Below, piece after piece: positions 1 through 9,865 of a stretch of DNA of 64,000 nucleotides. Position numbers and translations under genes: made by a program. The stretch spans positions 22,931,614-22,995,613 of the forward strand of contig OX388321.1 in assembly GCA_947579605.1 (NCBI GenBank), given 5' to 3'. The first letter of the stretch is position 1. Each line of letters starts with the position of its first letter. Origin of the DNA: Athripsodes cinereus (lineage: Eukaryota > Arthropoda > Insecta > Trichoptera > Leptoceridae). Under the pieces are notes generated by a model. It made no database searches. It had not been told where the DNA came from and was given only the letters and a program-made list of their open reading frames with translations.

Positions 1-1080
1 GTGTACCAATTGCGCTTTTAAATACCGAATGTTGGATTGCTTAGTTTGCAAAGTTTCTATTTTCAATTGCAAAAGCTGTTGAAATAATTTTTCGAGGGTA
101 GTTTTAAATGCTATTTTCTCAGAAGAGCAAATTAGTTGAGTCTATCCTGGTAATACTATCACGGAATTTCCACAAGTGGGGTAGCCTGATGGTTAACTAT
201 ACACATGTAAATTTAAATCATATTACCTATCAGCCTTTCCGGGTTACCAAAAATAGGACATTCATAATCGGTTATCCTGGGCATACCTAATCATAAGATT
301 GATTAGATTGAAATATTTACTACTTAGAAGATTTCTTTCACTCTTTTCTGCAAGTTTCAACTTTCGTATAAAAAGCAGATGTTCTGTACTAACTTATACT
401 CTCACGGCCAATCCTAAAAATGAAACAGCTAGCATAATAAACATGCAGATTGTCTAATCCGTGCTGATAAAATATCAAAACATTAAGAATGATGGCATGT
501 CTCGTTGCTGAATTTAAGATATTTAATTACTTACTCGTGATGTGTTACGCACACCTGCCTTTTACAGGACACTCAAAAACTGATAAAAAAGGGGAAACGC
601 AATCCATGTTTTTTTTGTAAAATTTATTTGTTTTGTTAATTTTCTATTCTTAAGCCAGCCCTTTCACTTCCATTACATGGTCTGCTTATTGTTTGTAATG
701 TTTACTTAAATACACTAATATTTATATCTGCATTTTATACCGCACAACTTCAGCACTTAGAGTTTTGCAGTTAGAACACTTTGCAATGAAAACCATTAAG
801 TATCTAAATGTACATAGTTTGTTGTTAGGTATTTTATTCTCACTGGTTGCATTTAATGTATTTTCTTATGTCTTAACTTTGCCTTGGAACAGGATAATAT
901 TCTTATTTCAATAATATTCAGAATAGATTTTTAAACCTCGACATCATATTCGGTTAACGTTTGAATACATAATTATTAAAGCAAGTGTTCAGAAAAATGA
1001 GTTCTTCACTTCTTAGGACTTCATTTCTGAATCTATGGATTGTTCTTGTTGATAATTAATAACTATAAACTATACTTTGG
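1..1080. other. AT-rich non-coding sequence with SINE-like scraps
   Basis: No coding region is supported. The stretch about 140-190 reads, on the minus strand, as the 3' end of the SINE-like family described at 10386-10637 (CCCCACTTGTGG followed by a CCGTGAT motif). Positions 486-595 read as the 5'/middle part of the same family, also on the minus strand. The 60-aa frame at 108-290 has no recognisable domain. Confidence 0.5.
486..595 (-). repeat. SINE-like repeat fragment
   Basis: On the minus strand this contains GAGTGTCCTGTAAAAGGCAG followed by a TTAAATTCAGC block. Both are hallmarks of the SINE-like family whose best copy is at 10386-10637. It is truncated at both ends. Confidence 0.5.
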
Positions 1081-1082
1081 AG

Positions 1083-1271
1083 ATAGAGCGTTTAGTGTTG
1101 CGGGTCCCAGATGTTGGAACAAGCTGCCTCTGTGTCTGCGAGAGGAGGTGAATGGAGAGAATTTTAAAAGAGGACTGAAGACACACCTTTTTGCTGGGAG
1201 TTTCGGGTGATGGATACGATATACGGCGCCCTTGAGGTCATGTTATGAGTAAACGGCGCTTTACAAATTGT

Positions 1272-1303
<32 letters not shown>
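1083..1303 (+). mobile_element. 3' end of a CR1-like non-LTR retrotransposon with (AT)n tail
   Basis: The plus strand encodes a typical C-terminal tail of CR1-group reverse transcriptase ORFs, about VAGPRCWNKLPLCLREEV followed by FKRGLKTHLF. A short 3' UTR then ends in ACGGCGCTTTACAAATTGTC. That 3' UTR motif recurs at the ends near 21040, 22165, 25330 and 59590. It is followed by about 15 AT dinucleotides. The copy is extremely 5'-truncated, so only the last ~60 codons and the UTR survive. Confidence 0.7.
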
Positions 1304-1305
<2 letters not shown>

Positions 1306-2066
1306 TACTATCAGCACTAGCAGCATCAGCAAAAAACCTAGGCTTAGTAGTCAATGAAGCCAAAACAAAATATATGCCCGTAAATGGACGCCAAAACCCA
1401 ACAAGTCTACAAATAGACAACTTTACCTTCCAAACCGTTTCTAAATTTGTGTATCTCGGTACCATGGTGACAAACAACAACGATGTTTCCTCTGAAATAA
1501 ATCGAAGATTAATAGCTGCAAACCGATGCTATTTTGGACTGCAGAGGCACATGAAATCAAGACATCTCTCTAGAAAAACCAAAACTCTACTTTATAAAAC
1601 ACTCATCCGACCTGTGCTTACCTATGGCTCAGAATGTTGGACAGTAAGTAGAGTGGACATGAAGGCGCTGGAGACATTTGAAAGGAAGGTTCTTCGCGAA
1701 ATATATGGCCCCATTTGCAATAACGGAGAATGGCGTATCAGGTACAATCAGGAGCTGTACGATCTGTATGGAGACCCTACCATAACACGGGAGATTTTAA
1801 TTGGGAGACTCAGGTAGGCTGGACACGTGCAGCGAATGACCGAGGAAGACATTCCAAGAAGGCTTATAAATGGCACACCGGGGGGTCGAAGAAAGCCAGG
1901 AAGGCCGAAGCTTCGATGGCTGGATGGTGTCAATAAGGATGCACAGCTCATTGGCATCCAGAACTGGCGAACGGCAGCACAGGACCGCCAGTCATGGAGG
2001 CGTGCTTTAAAGGAGGCCAAGACCCGACCTGGGTTGTAGAGCCATTGTTGATTGATTGATTGATTG
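1304..2066 (+). pseudogene. RTE-clade reverse transcriptase C-terminal relic, one nonsense codon
   Basis: This continuous frame encodes the C-terminal third of an RTE-type endonuclease/reverse transcriptase. Motifs in order are NEAKTKYM, FVYLGTMVT, LIRPVLTYGSECWT, then AGHVQRM, GRRKPGRPKLRWLDGV and NWRTAAQDRQSWRRAL. A single TAG at 1815-1817 replaces the Trp expected before AGHVQRM; the frame is otherwise open to 2039. A tail of TGAT repeats follows (about 2046-2066), as expected for RTE insertions. The endonuclease and the RT catalytic core are missing, so it is a dead 5'-truncated copy. It inserted next to the AT tail of the preceding CR1-like end. Confidence 0.8.
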
Positions 2067-2079
2067 AAACTACACTACT

Positions 2080-2258
2080 ATACCAAACCCTCATGCCATG
2101 TTCCAGGAGGGATAGGCAGAGAAAACGGAACGCCATATAGATCTATCCTTACAAAATTCTTTCTCTTCCTCCACATTCATGCAGTTTCTCATACATGCAC
2201 GCCGATTTCTCTTACTCAACACGCGGCAGTCCTTGGATTTTGTCCACGTGAGTAAGCG
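2080..2258 (-). repeat. RTE 3'-end fragment, minus strand
   Basis: On the minus strand this matches the 3' part of the RTE copies at 4676-5106 and 45335-45555, though it is more diverged. It retains the blocks complementary to ACGGAACGCCAT, AGATCTATCCTTACA and CTTACTCAACACGCGGC. The reading frame is broken. Confidence 0.55.
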
Positions 2259-2260
2259 AG

Positions 2261-2840
2261 ACTATATACATTTATATATAGACAAATTAATGTAACCGGG
2301 ATGTAACCTTTAATATTTTAACTAAAAATTGTAATTAGTCTGTTTTGTTACAAAAAAAAACACCTAATATTGTTATCCCATATAGTCCCCGATAAAGAAT
2401 AGGTTTTCCATTGTTTTCTGTCAGTTTTAGGTTTTCTCAAAAAGACAAGTGTATAAAGAGTCTAAAGTTCAATTTTTCGTTAGATTTTTTACTGCTATGG
2501 ATAGTTTAATCTGTATTTTTATAACATGCAAATAATCCGCCATCCCACTTGTGGAGTAGGCCATGTCCAATCGGAGCCAAAAGGCGTTGGCAGAGAAGAA
2601 GCAAAGGGGAAGTATTACATCATCTTGTGGTATTCCTTTGTGTAGTTTAACATCTTTGGATTTCTTTGATTTCATTTCGTTACCATTGTGTTTGTGAGAT
2701 TCCTTTTTTCTTGCCTCGATACAGGCATTTGCCTAGTGAGACTGCTTCGGGTACCGATTGCATAGTCGTTATCTCTTTTTTTGTTCTGAATAAAATAAAA
2801 AAGGACGAAAAACATGATAATTTTGACTTCATTACTATTA
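2261..2840. other. Unassigned AT-rich sequence
   Basis: No gene is supported. A weak match to the 3' end of the SINE-like family (minus strand, CCCACTTGTGGAGTAGGCC) lies near 2540-2575. Confidence 0.4.
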
Positions 2841-2841
2841 A

Positions 2842-3020
2842 AAAAATTTATAAGTAAAAAACACTTTAGAGTTTTAAATTTCTTTATTTGTCAGTTACAC
2901 GTGTTTCGGGTTGCAAGCCTATATTCATACTATGAGTATGAATATGGGCTTGCAACCCGAAACACGTGTAACTGACAAATAAAGAAATTTAAAACTCTAA
3001 AGTATTTCTTACTTATAATT
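2842..3020. repeat. Near-perfect palindrome, PLE-end-like
   Basis: Two arms of roughly 85 bp are separated by a 5-base centre (2931-2935). The inner arm carries CCCGAAACACGTGTAACTGA, and the outer arm carries AATAAAGAAATTTAAAACTC. The GCTTGCAACCCGAAACAC pattern, a short stem followed by CGAAAC, resembles the terminal repeats of Penelope-like elements seen elsewhere in this window. PLE copies are known to carry inverted terminal copies. No coding capacity. Confidence 0.65.
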
Positions 3021-3204
3021 TTTTTTTTAATTTTTTTAATTTAAAAATGGAGTTTTACTCATTAAGTGAAAACAAAATCAGTTCATTACTATTGTTATAT
3101 TTGTAATTATGTTATTCACTTTCTGATAATGTTTTTATTTTGCTGACTTTTTTGTTGTTGTTTTATATTTATGTAAGGAAATTGTTTGTATTACTTGTAC
3201 ATGA

Positions 3205-3259
3205 GTCATTGCAATAACAGGCTTTTATGCCGTTGAATGTTTAAATAAATAAATAAATT
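3205..3259 (+). repeat. Non-LTR 3' end with (TAAA)n tail
   Basis: AGGCTTTTATGCCGTT is a short stem-loop. It is followed by TTTAAATAAATAAATAAAT. The same GGC-loop-GCC plus tetranucleotide tail ends the intact element at 51173. Confidence 0.5.
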
Positions 3260-3477
3260 ATGAAAAGAATTAAAAAATTAAAAATCACAACACCAAGTCA
3301 AGCAATGGAAAACTTGTATAGTATATTTATATACTATAATCACACAACTGTAAACTACCCTTTCAGGAAGATGAATAGTTGGCAAATAGCTGGCCGCTTA
3401 CCCCAAATAGCCCTGAATACATCCCCTTCAATTCCTGATTTAAATTGTAAAGGGATTGAATTAAGGGACTATTTACC

Positions 3478-3545
3478 TACACATTTATTTATTTATTTAT
3501 TTATTTACAAATATTTACGGCCAAAGCCTTTAACATGTAATTAAT
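3478..3545 (-). repeat. Non-LTR 3' end, minus strand
   Basis: On the minus strand: ACATGTTAAAGGCTTTGGCC, then about 20 bases, then (AAAT)n. This closely resembles the terminus of the intact element (TATGTAAAAGGCCCAGGCCG plus (AAAT)n near 51111-51173), so it is a severely truncated relative. Confidence 0.6.
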
Positions 3546-3629
3546 TAATTATAAATTATGTAATTTACATCGCTTCTCATCATGATGATAAAAAATTTCA
3601 TTACTTTGAATATAATTGCATTGAGTCGT

Positions 3630-3845
3630 CGATAAAGAAGAGGCCTCTCGCTCTTTACCATAAGTGTTCGGGTGACCTGTAAAAGACTGGTTTTTGTAAA
3701 ATATTTCTTGGAAGACATTTTACATCTTCAATTCAGTGATGATGTTAGCCACTCATCGCAAATGACTTAAACTATTGTTGACACGAAGAGGACGATTTGT
3801 TTTTTGCATACAATTGGTAATTATGTCCACTGACTAAAGCCTCCT
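3630..3845 (+). repeat. SINE-like repeat copy
   Basis: Diverged copy of the family at 10386-10637. It has the CTCGCTCTTTACC block, GACATTTTACATCTTCAATT, then GTTGACACGAAGAGGACGA. The 3' end has decayed. Confidence 0.55.
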
Positions 3846-4045
3846 CCACTAATGAGAAATTACGTGACAGTATTATATATGTATATGTGTTCAGTGCATC
3901 GGATATAATGTGTATCGTCGTGTTAGTACCCATAATACACGATTCATATCTTAGTTTGGGACTAGCTAGGACTGTGAGAATTGTCTATACATGTTATATT
4001 ATGTTATGAGTATTGATGGATGGTACACAAAATATCTGTATATCA

Positions 4046-4176
4046 GAGGCCTGAGTCAATAACACACTTTCGCGTCACGTTCTCTCTCCGTTAGCGTTCG
4101 GGTGCAGACGATGTCTATACTCGAACGTTAACGGAGCGGGAACGTGACGTGAAAGTGTGTTATTGACTCAGGCCTC
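4046..4176. mobile_element. Palindromic MITE, GAGGCCTGAGTCAA termini
   Basis: This 131-bp element is one large inverted repeat. Its termini are GAGGCCTGAGTCAATAACAC and the complement; the arms continue through CGCGTCACGTTC and GTTAGCGTTCGGGTGCAGAC. Copies at 19292-19494 and 39951-40153 share the arms but carry a ~70-bp central spacer, so this is an internally shortened version. No ORF. The superfamily is not assignable because the target duplication is unclear. Confidence 0.8.
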
Positions 4177-4264
4177 ATATGAAAGCTTACATTCCCGATA
4201 ATTCGTGTAAGGTTTGCTAAAATTCGAGGTCCTTAACGATTTTCTAAATCAAAGTATGTAAATA

Positions 4265-4400
4265 TTTTTTACTGCAGCATCTCACCGTTTCCTTTTCGGA
4301 GTAGGCATAAAGGATCGAGCACCACTTTTTCTTATCGTTGCATTTACTTTCCGCTTCCGTCATTGTCATACAATTTATTCCTGATTCATGCTCTCTTTTT
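4265..4400 (-). repeat. RTE 3'-end fragment, minus strand
   Basis: The minus strand reads AAGTGGTGCTCGATCCTTTA followed by TGCCTACTCC. This matches the RTE terminal coding block (K-W-R-S-I-L-S-A-Y-P) seen more clearly at 42640-42800 and 52480-52800. Very short and decayed. Confidence 0.35.
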
Positions 4401-4675
4401 TAATGTACTCAACACTTTTCGTCCTGTAGGATCAGGTTTATATATCGTGGGCTCAATACTAGAACTAGACAACTCAAAATCAATAGTTTTGAGGTAATGG
4501 ATAAATCTTGATGAAGCCTCTCAATTCGTAATTATTACTAGAAATTACTCAAAACACTAAAGGCAAACATCGGAAATATGTAATTCAAAACGATCAAATT
4601 TGAGTTGTCTACTTCTAGTATTAAACCCACGATATGACCTAACCTCTTAATCCTGGAACGACTACGTCTCCGGAC

Positions 4676-5106
4676 ACTATACTATACTATACTATACTAT
4701 ACCCTCACGCCGTATCCCAAGTGGGGTAGGCAGAGAGAACGGAACGCCACACAGATCTATCTTTACACACTTCCTTCGCTTCCTCCACATTCATACAGTT
4801 TCTCATACACGCACGTCGCTTCCTCTTACTCAACACGCGGCCGTCCTTGAGAATTTGATCCACGTGATCAAGCCACGTGGTTCTCGGACGTCCGCGCTTC
4901 CTCACACCTTTTCTTTCAGACAAGTATACACATAAAACATCCAAATACTTATCATTCATCATCTCTAAAATTTCGTTCGTCTTTCTCACCATCCCTCCTC
5001 TCACATTCAAAACTCCCACTCTACATTCCGCTCTCCTCTTTGTGCCCTTCACCCACTTTGACGCGGCATGATGGGTGGCAAGCCTCATCGCTGCCATATG
5101 CGTCAA
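4676..5106 (-). pseudogene. RTE element with internal deletion joining endonuclease start to C-terminus
   Basis: The minus strand keeps an open 133-codon frame. The first half resembles the start of an RTE endonuclease domain (RVGVLNVRGGMVRK, then DKYLDVLCV). The second half is the RTE C-terminus (RGRPRTTWLDHVDQILKDGR, NVEEAKEVCKDRSVWRSVLS, AYPTWDTA stop). The whole RT core is missing, yet the frame stays open. The stop is followed by GGGTATAGTATAG... repeats (plus-strand ACTAT repeats, 4676-4702), the usual microsatellite-like RTE tail. A related C-terminal copy is at 45335-45555. It may be a non-autonomous derivative. Confidence 0.7.
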
Positions 5107-5299
5107 AGCGTACTACCTATGGTCTTACATTCTACCCCCCACCGCCAAGGAATACAAAAAATCCACCACCCTGCAACCCATCACCAAAGCTTAGAAGTAA
5201 ATTAAATTGTAATTAAAAAAGAAATCAATCATTTTTTTATAGTATGACTAAATTATAAATTGATGAACTGCTTAATTTGAATATACATGGTAGAAAACA

Positions 5300-5690
5300 C
5301 AATTGGTTTTAAGTTTTACTTTATATTTCATCAGGTTTTTACTTACCTGGTTTCGACTACCAAAGTCATTGCCAAACTCTCTGAAAAACAGGCATTTGTA
5401 AAACAAGGAAGAGTTTGACAATGACTCTGTATAAAACAAATATTTATAAAATAAGAAAGAGTTTGACAATGACTCTGTAAAAAAACAGCTATTTTTTGGA
5501 ACAAAGAAGAGTTTGACAATGAGTCTGTTAAAAATAGGTATTTGTAAAACAAGGGAGAGTTTGACAATGACTCTGTATAAAACAAGTATTTGCAAAACAA
5601 GAGAATGTTTGATAATACTTTGTAAGTCGAAACCAGGTCACTTTATAATTAAATATAAAGTAAAACTAAAACCGATTCTCCTTTCTTCCA
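5300..5690. repeat. 48-bp tandem array enclosed by inverted PLE-like ends
   Basis: The block GAGTTTGACAATGACTCTGT recurs at 5411, 5459, 5509 and 5557 (period 48-50) with a degenerate copy near 5603; A-rich spacers resembling GTATTTGTAAAACAAG lie between. The array is flanked by inverted sequences: ACCTGGTTTCGACT on the left (about 5346) and AGTCGAAACCAGGT on the right (about 5626). The symmetry extends to an outer arm containing TTTTACTTTATATTT. The AGTCGAAACC pattern is PLE-end-like. The overlapping peptides in this stretch are artefacts of the repeat. Confidence 0.7.
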
Positions 5691-5699
5691 GATATAAAC

Positions 5700-6200
5700 A
5701 TGGAGTTGCAAAAAATAAACGTCGATTTAATAATCAAAAATGTTAAATTTGTATCGCCAATACGACCTTAAAATACGTAATGAAATAATAGAGACAATTT
5801 GAAGCTAGGAATACCAAGCAATAGGAATAGAAGCAATTTCTAAATAACTATGTTGTATTATCTAATAATTAAATGTTTTACTTTAAGTTTGGTAAAGGGT
5901 CCCTCGCTGAAACAACTCGACTGTTGAAACTTTAATTTTCCATTTGAAATACTATGAGAATATAATGTAGATACCAAACATTGTTGAATGAGATTGTTGC
6001 GAATAATAATATAAATAGGTTGCTGTCTAATGAAATTGTGTTGTACAAGTATAATAATTATTAACCTTTAGTCACAATAACGTATCTGTAGGAAACAAAC
6101 TGTGCCTTATGGTCTGTAAAGCTCAGTAAGTGGCTGTCTGGGAGTAAAAGGATTCGCTGACTTTTGTCGTCTCCAAATTGCAATTAATATTGCGATAATA
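5700..6200. other. Unassigned AT-rich sequence
   Basis: I see no gene, structured repeat or tail here. Confidence 0.4.
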
Positions 6201-6224
6201 CATGAATGATGCCATCCGAAAGCA

Positions 6225-6515
6225 CAAACACCGTGCATAGTATGAGCTTCCCCACGTGGAAGACACTGAACAGACTAAGGGTTGCGGTGACTAGGTGCAA
6301 AAGTAACCAGCAGAGGTGGGGCTTTTTGGATGGGGAGGACACAAGCTGCCACTGCAGGGAGGTGCAGAGTGATTCTCACTTATTACAATGCCCGCTGATG
6401 CGGAATGCATGTAATGAGAGTGACCTAATGATGGCGAGTGACAAGGCGTTATAGACACTGCTGCATACTGGAGTGGCAAGGTCTAATGTCTGGACCCGAA
6501 AAGTAAAAGTAAATA
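6225..6515 (+). pseudogene. Non-LTR retrotransposon C-terminal relic (cysteine/histidine tail)
   Basis: The frame encodes LNRLRVAVTRCKSNQQRWGF, then C-H-C-R-E-V-Q-S-D-S-H-L-L-Q-C-P, a C-x-C...H...C pattern typical of the tail of I/Jockey/R1-type reverse transcriptases. A stop at 6452 truncates it relative to the copy at 51830-52085. The shared 3' end GTCTGGACCCGAAAAGTAA follows. Confidence 0.65.
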
Positions 6516-6713
6516 AGTATATTTCTGAATATTATGGCACCTCAGTCACTTTTTGAGCTTCGCGTTCTCAAAACACCTGCAAGTAGACCCTTAAGCTCAG
6601 TAAAGGCGTCCACCAATATGCTGAAAGAGAGCAATAGCGCCAACAAGTCCTATTTTCATCATTATAATCCTATTTAATCAATATTTGACCAATGAAATTT
6701 GCGGATATTACAG

Positions 6714-6749
6714 TAAACCTCCCCTATATCCTCATATAGGGGAGGTTTA
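6714..6749. repeat. Perfect short hairpin
   Basis: TAAACCTCCCCTATAT and ATATAGGGGAGGTTTA form a 16-bp stem around a 4-base loop. It immediately precedes the relic frame at 6750-6953. No T-run follows it, and its role is unknown. Confidence 0.6.
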
Positions 6750-6956
6750 TGTTCAGCAGTGGAGTGTGGTTGGGACGAGGAAACGCCAAACCATAGCATC
6801 CTAGGATGTCCAATTAGGGACGCTTTGGACATATATTTTAAATTCATAAACGTTGAGTACCCTGTTAATATTGTTTACTTTCTTGGACTGAACTCTCAAC
6901 AAGTTAATGATCTTATATTTGAATCCGTCCAAAAGAATATGATTGTGATATGAATG
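6750..6956 (+). pseudogene. Possible non-LTR C-terminal relic
   Basis: The start of this 64-codon frame (ECGWDEETPNHSILGCPIRD) has the C-G-x-x-E-E-T-x-x-H-x-x-L-x-C-P spacing of retrotransposon C-terminal zinc motifs. The rest has no recognisable match, so the assignment is weak. Confidence 0.4.
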
Positions 6957-7860
6957 TTTTTTCTTGTTTTTTTCTTCGTCTAAAATATATCCATGATGTT
7001 TTATATGAAAGATGAAAATATGGACATAACATCCAACGGGATGAGCCGCCATAAAAATAAAAATATTCAGCAGTGAATAAGTATGTACAGATAAATTTAT
7101 ATCGCTTTGCTCTTCAGCAATGAAAACAGTTGGTACGTAATTTAATCAAAATCTCTACTGGCAATCGTTCTTTTATTTTATTTTATTATTATTTTATCAA
7201 AAATCCTTTATTTAATAAAAAAATTGATATACCTACCTATAATAAAACAAAATATACATGATATTATTACCTATAGGTTGTATTTGTTTTATGGTCCCGG
7301 AGGCTTTTCGGTATTTTCCAATATGCATTATCTTGTTAATAAAAATGAATTCATCTGTCTAAACTTTTTCCATCATACTGAAAAATAGCCGCATTGGACT
7401 GCTCACTCAATTTTGTATCGAAAACTAAACAATATTTCTGTAAGTTTTTAAGTGTTCTGTAAAAAGCAAGTATTCGAAAACGTTCCGAATAAGATTGACG
7501 TTCAAATATAATAATATACATACATTTTTAATACAATTCACTTGGATTTTTCTACAACAACATGACGTCTTTACATATTTAGTAGAATAATAAGAGTATT
7601 TTGAGAAAATACAAAAACCTTCTATAATATCAAGTTCACAAAATAGAAAAATGCATTGTTTTATAAATATTATAAAATTAATATCCTCAAAATTGGGCAG
7701 AGCTTGTGCATTGGAATATAATTCATATGGCCTGCATATTCAAACCCATCTGTACAAGCTTCTACAATATATACCTTTTATATATATTTTTTTAATATAA
7801 CATATCTGGTTCAACAGTGAGGCACATGCCACCCGTTCTAGATGTCTTATATGATTAATT
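6957..7860. other. Unassigned AT-rich sequence
   Basis: No gene is supported. The short frames lack domains. Poly-A/T and TATA runs are frequent. Confidence 0.4.
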
Positions 7861-7861
7861 T

Positions 7862-7985
7862 TATTAAATAAAATATAAAAATATATTATTGAGCACTGTT
7901 TAATCTCCACTATGTTAGGTTAGATACCGAACGTTTTCGCCTATATTTGTAGGCATCTTCAGGGATACTTATATGATTATTTTAG
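7862..7985 (-). mobile_element. Penelope-like element terminal fragment
   Basis: The reverse complement matches the 3' end at 13618-13735 over about 110 bp. It includes CCTGAAGATGCCTACAAATA, TAGGCGAAAACGTTCGGTAT and the ACATAGTGGAGAT block. Only the terminal repeat remains. Confidence 0.7.
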
Positions 7986-7989
7986 CACG

Positions 7990-8095
7990 GACAAGGCGAC
8001 TCGCATGACATGTGCATTATGGCTTCTCCCATAAGTAAGGTGATCAATAGACTAACTGCATGTTAAAATAAACATAAATGTCATCCTCTCTGTGC
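7990..8095 (-). repeat. SINE-like fragment, minus strand
   Basis: It retains CTTCTCCCATAAGTAAGGTG, GACTAACTGCATGTTAAAAT and ATCCTCTCTGTGCC in the order expected for the reversed SINE-like family. Confidence 0.45.
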
Positions 8096-8099
8096 CATA

Positions 8100-9140
8100 A
8101 ATGTGCCTGTGCTCTGTGCCTGTTGAATTTAAAACGAAAAATATCTTATATTGCGACGTTTAACGATCATCTGCCTTACAGGAATCTCTCTGAAGAGGGT
8201 AAAAGAAGTCTATTATATTCCGGAGACACGACAGAGTCAAGTTTTTTATAAACCTGTTTTTCATGATGATTTTGATGCTTTGTTTATATAGCGCCATTGT
8301 ATGATCCTTCAACCATCTCAAAGGCGTCGGTGAATAAAAGGGCAGATTTCATTTTACTTGTATAACCGGTGATTTCACTTTAAAAGCTCTGTGATAGATA
8401 TGTGGGATATTAAATCTACTGGGCTTTAGACTTTCCTTTAAAACAGTGCATTGTACACGTGGTCTTGTTTTGTTAGCATTTATTAGGTAAAATGTCTCAA
8501 TTTTCTGGCATCGTAACACTATACTTTGAAAACTTTATTAGACTCAAATATGTAACTTTGGTTATAAATTCACATTCATCGAATCGTTGTTTTCTCGCTT
8601 AGTAGTAATAATAAAGCATTTTTTATTTATTGCGCCAAAGCTTCCCGAAAACAATACATAACGGACAAAAGTATGATCTACGACGTTGTAATAGAAACAA
8701 AACAATGCCAAAACTGCCCCAACTCTGTCGAAAATAATGGCACTTTATTTAATTAATAGCCGAAATTGATTTCTTTTCATAAAGCTCCTTCGTGACTCGA
8801 GTCTCTAAATTATCAGAGAGTATAGTACTTAAATGACAGTAAGGTTCCTTGTTACCTACCCTGTGGAAACAACTCGTACACATAAATTATTCTGAAGGGT
8901 CTATTACTAATTATGAATCTTTTCACCAAAAACAAGGGTTCATTAAATCTTATAAATGTTTGTGTGTGGCTAAAAATGCCATGACACACCTCAACAAAAT
9001 ATAGACAATAGTGACGTCTCCGAATTATTCCTAAAAAAAAAACTGTATTCTCTATTTTTCTCTTACGGTGTTGAATCTTGGACAATATGTGCGAGGGAAA
9101 AACCTAAGAAAAATGGCTTGAAAATGTGGAGAAGGATAAT
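8100..9140. other. Unassigned AT-rich sequence
   Basis: No coding or repeat structure is recognised. The 77-aa minus frame at 8852-9085 has no motif I know. Confidence 0.4.
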
Positions 9141-9142
9141 AA

Positions 9143-9425
9143 AGCATAATAATTAATTTATTTATTCTTTTTGCACATCATCATTACATAACAGTGTTAA
9201 CAAAACAATATATAATTAAAAAAAAAAGTAGGACGATATGCAGTGGCGAGATTTTCACTATAAAGTGATTTCTTCCATCTAACCACGACACATTGAGATA
9301 AACCTAGTTATAACAAATTTACTTACAAAAAATATATTCAAAACATCAATACACAACAAGAGAAAAAAAAAACAAAATTTAAAATAATATTTGACACACA
9401 CCCAACATGTGGTAGGGATTATGGA
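9143..9425 (-). repeat. Non-LTR 3' UTR, minus strand
   Basis: It is nearly the same sequence and orientation as 18507-18785. The minus strand ends in TGCAAAAAGAATAAATAAAT. It carries a stem-loop TCACTTTATAGTGA (9255-9268) preceded by TTAGATGGAAGAAA and followed by a CTCGCC block. Equivalent blocks with different stem sequence occur at 11925, 37666 and 63485. Confidence 0.65.
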
Positions 9426-9860
9426 TCAGAGGAGGGGGGGGGGCTAGGGAACGGATACTGAGTTAGAAGATAATAGTTAGTAAAAATAAATTTATTTATT
9501 CATGATTTACAGTGCACTACAGACTATTTATGTTAAATAAACAAATAAATAACAAGCCCATACGGTTATCACATTACGTAAGAATTGGTGTACTTATTGC
9601 TTGTTTTGAGGTTCGACAGCTGTACACAATATACATAATGTTATGCTTTGATTATTACCTATATTTAGATTTGGTATAAATGGAACATATCTTTAAAGAG
9701 TAGCTGCTGTCCGTCATAAAGGAGGGATTTCAGAAAGCCATAGTCATTTTCTAGACTTGTACCGCAATCTTGAGACCAAGACTATACAACAAGTTGACTA
9801 AAAAATAAATGACACTGCTACAATAGAAAAACTTAGAAAATTGGCCATTAAGTACTTGAT
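9426..9860. other. Unassigned sequence with a G run
   Basis: A run of Gs at about 9434-9443 follows the preceding repeat. No gene is seen. Confidence 0.4.
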
Positions 9861-9865
9861 TGGTT

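Noticed and set aside
5272..5746. Overlapping minus- and plus-strand frames with repeated short peptides
   Set aside because: They are by-products of the 48-bp tandem repeat; no start context or domain.
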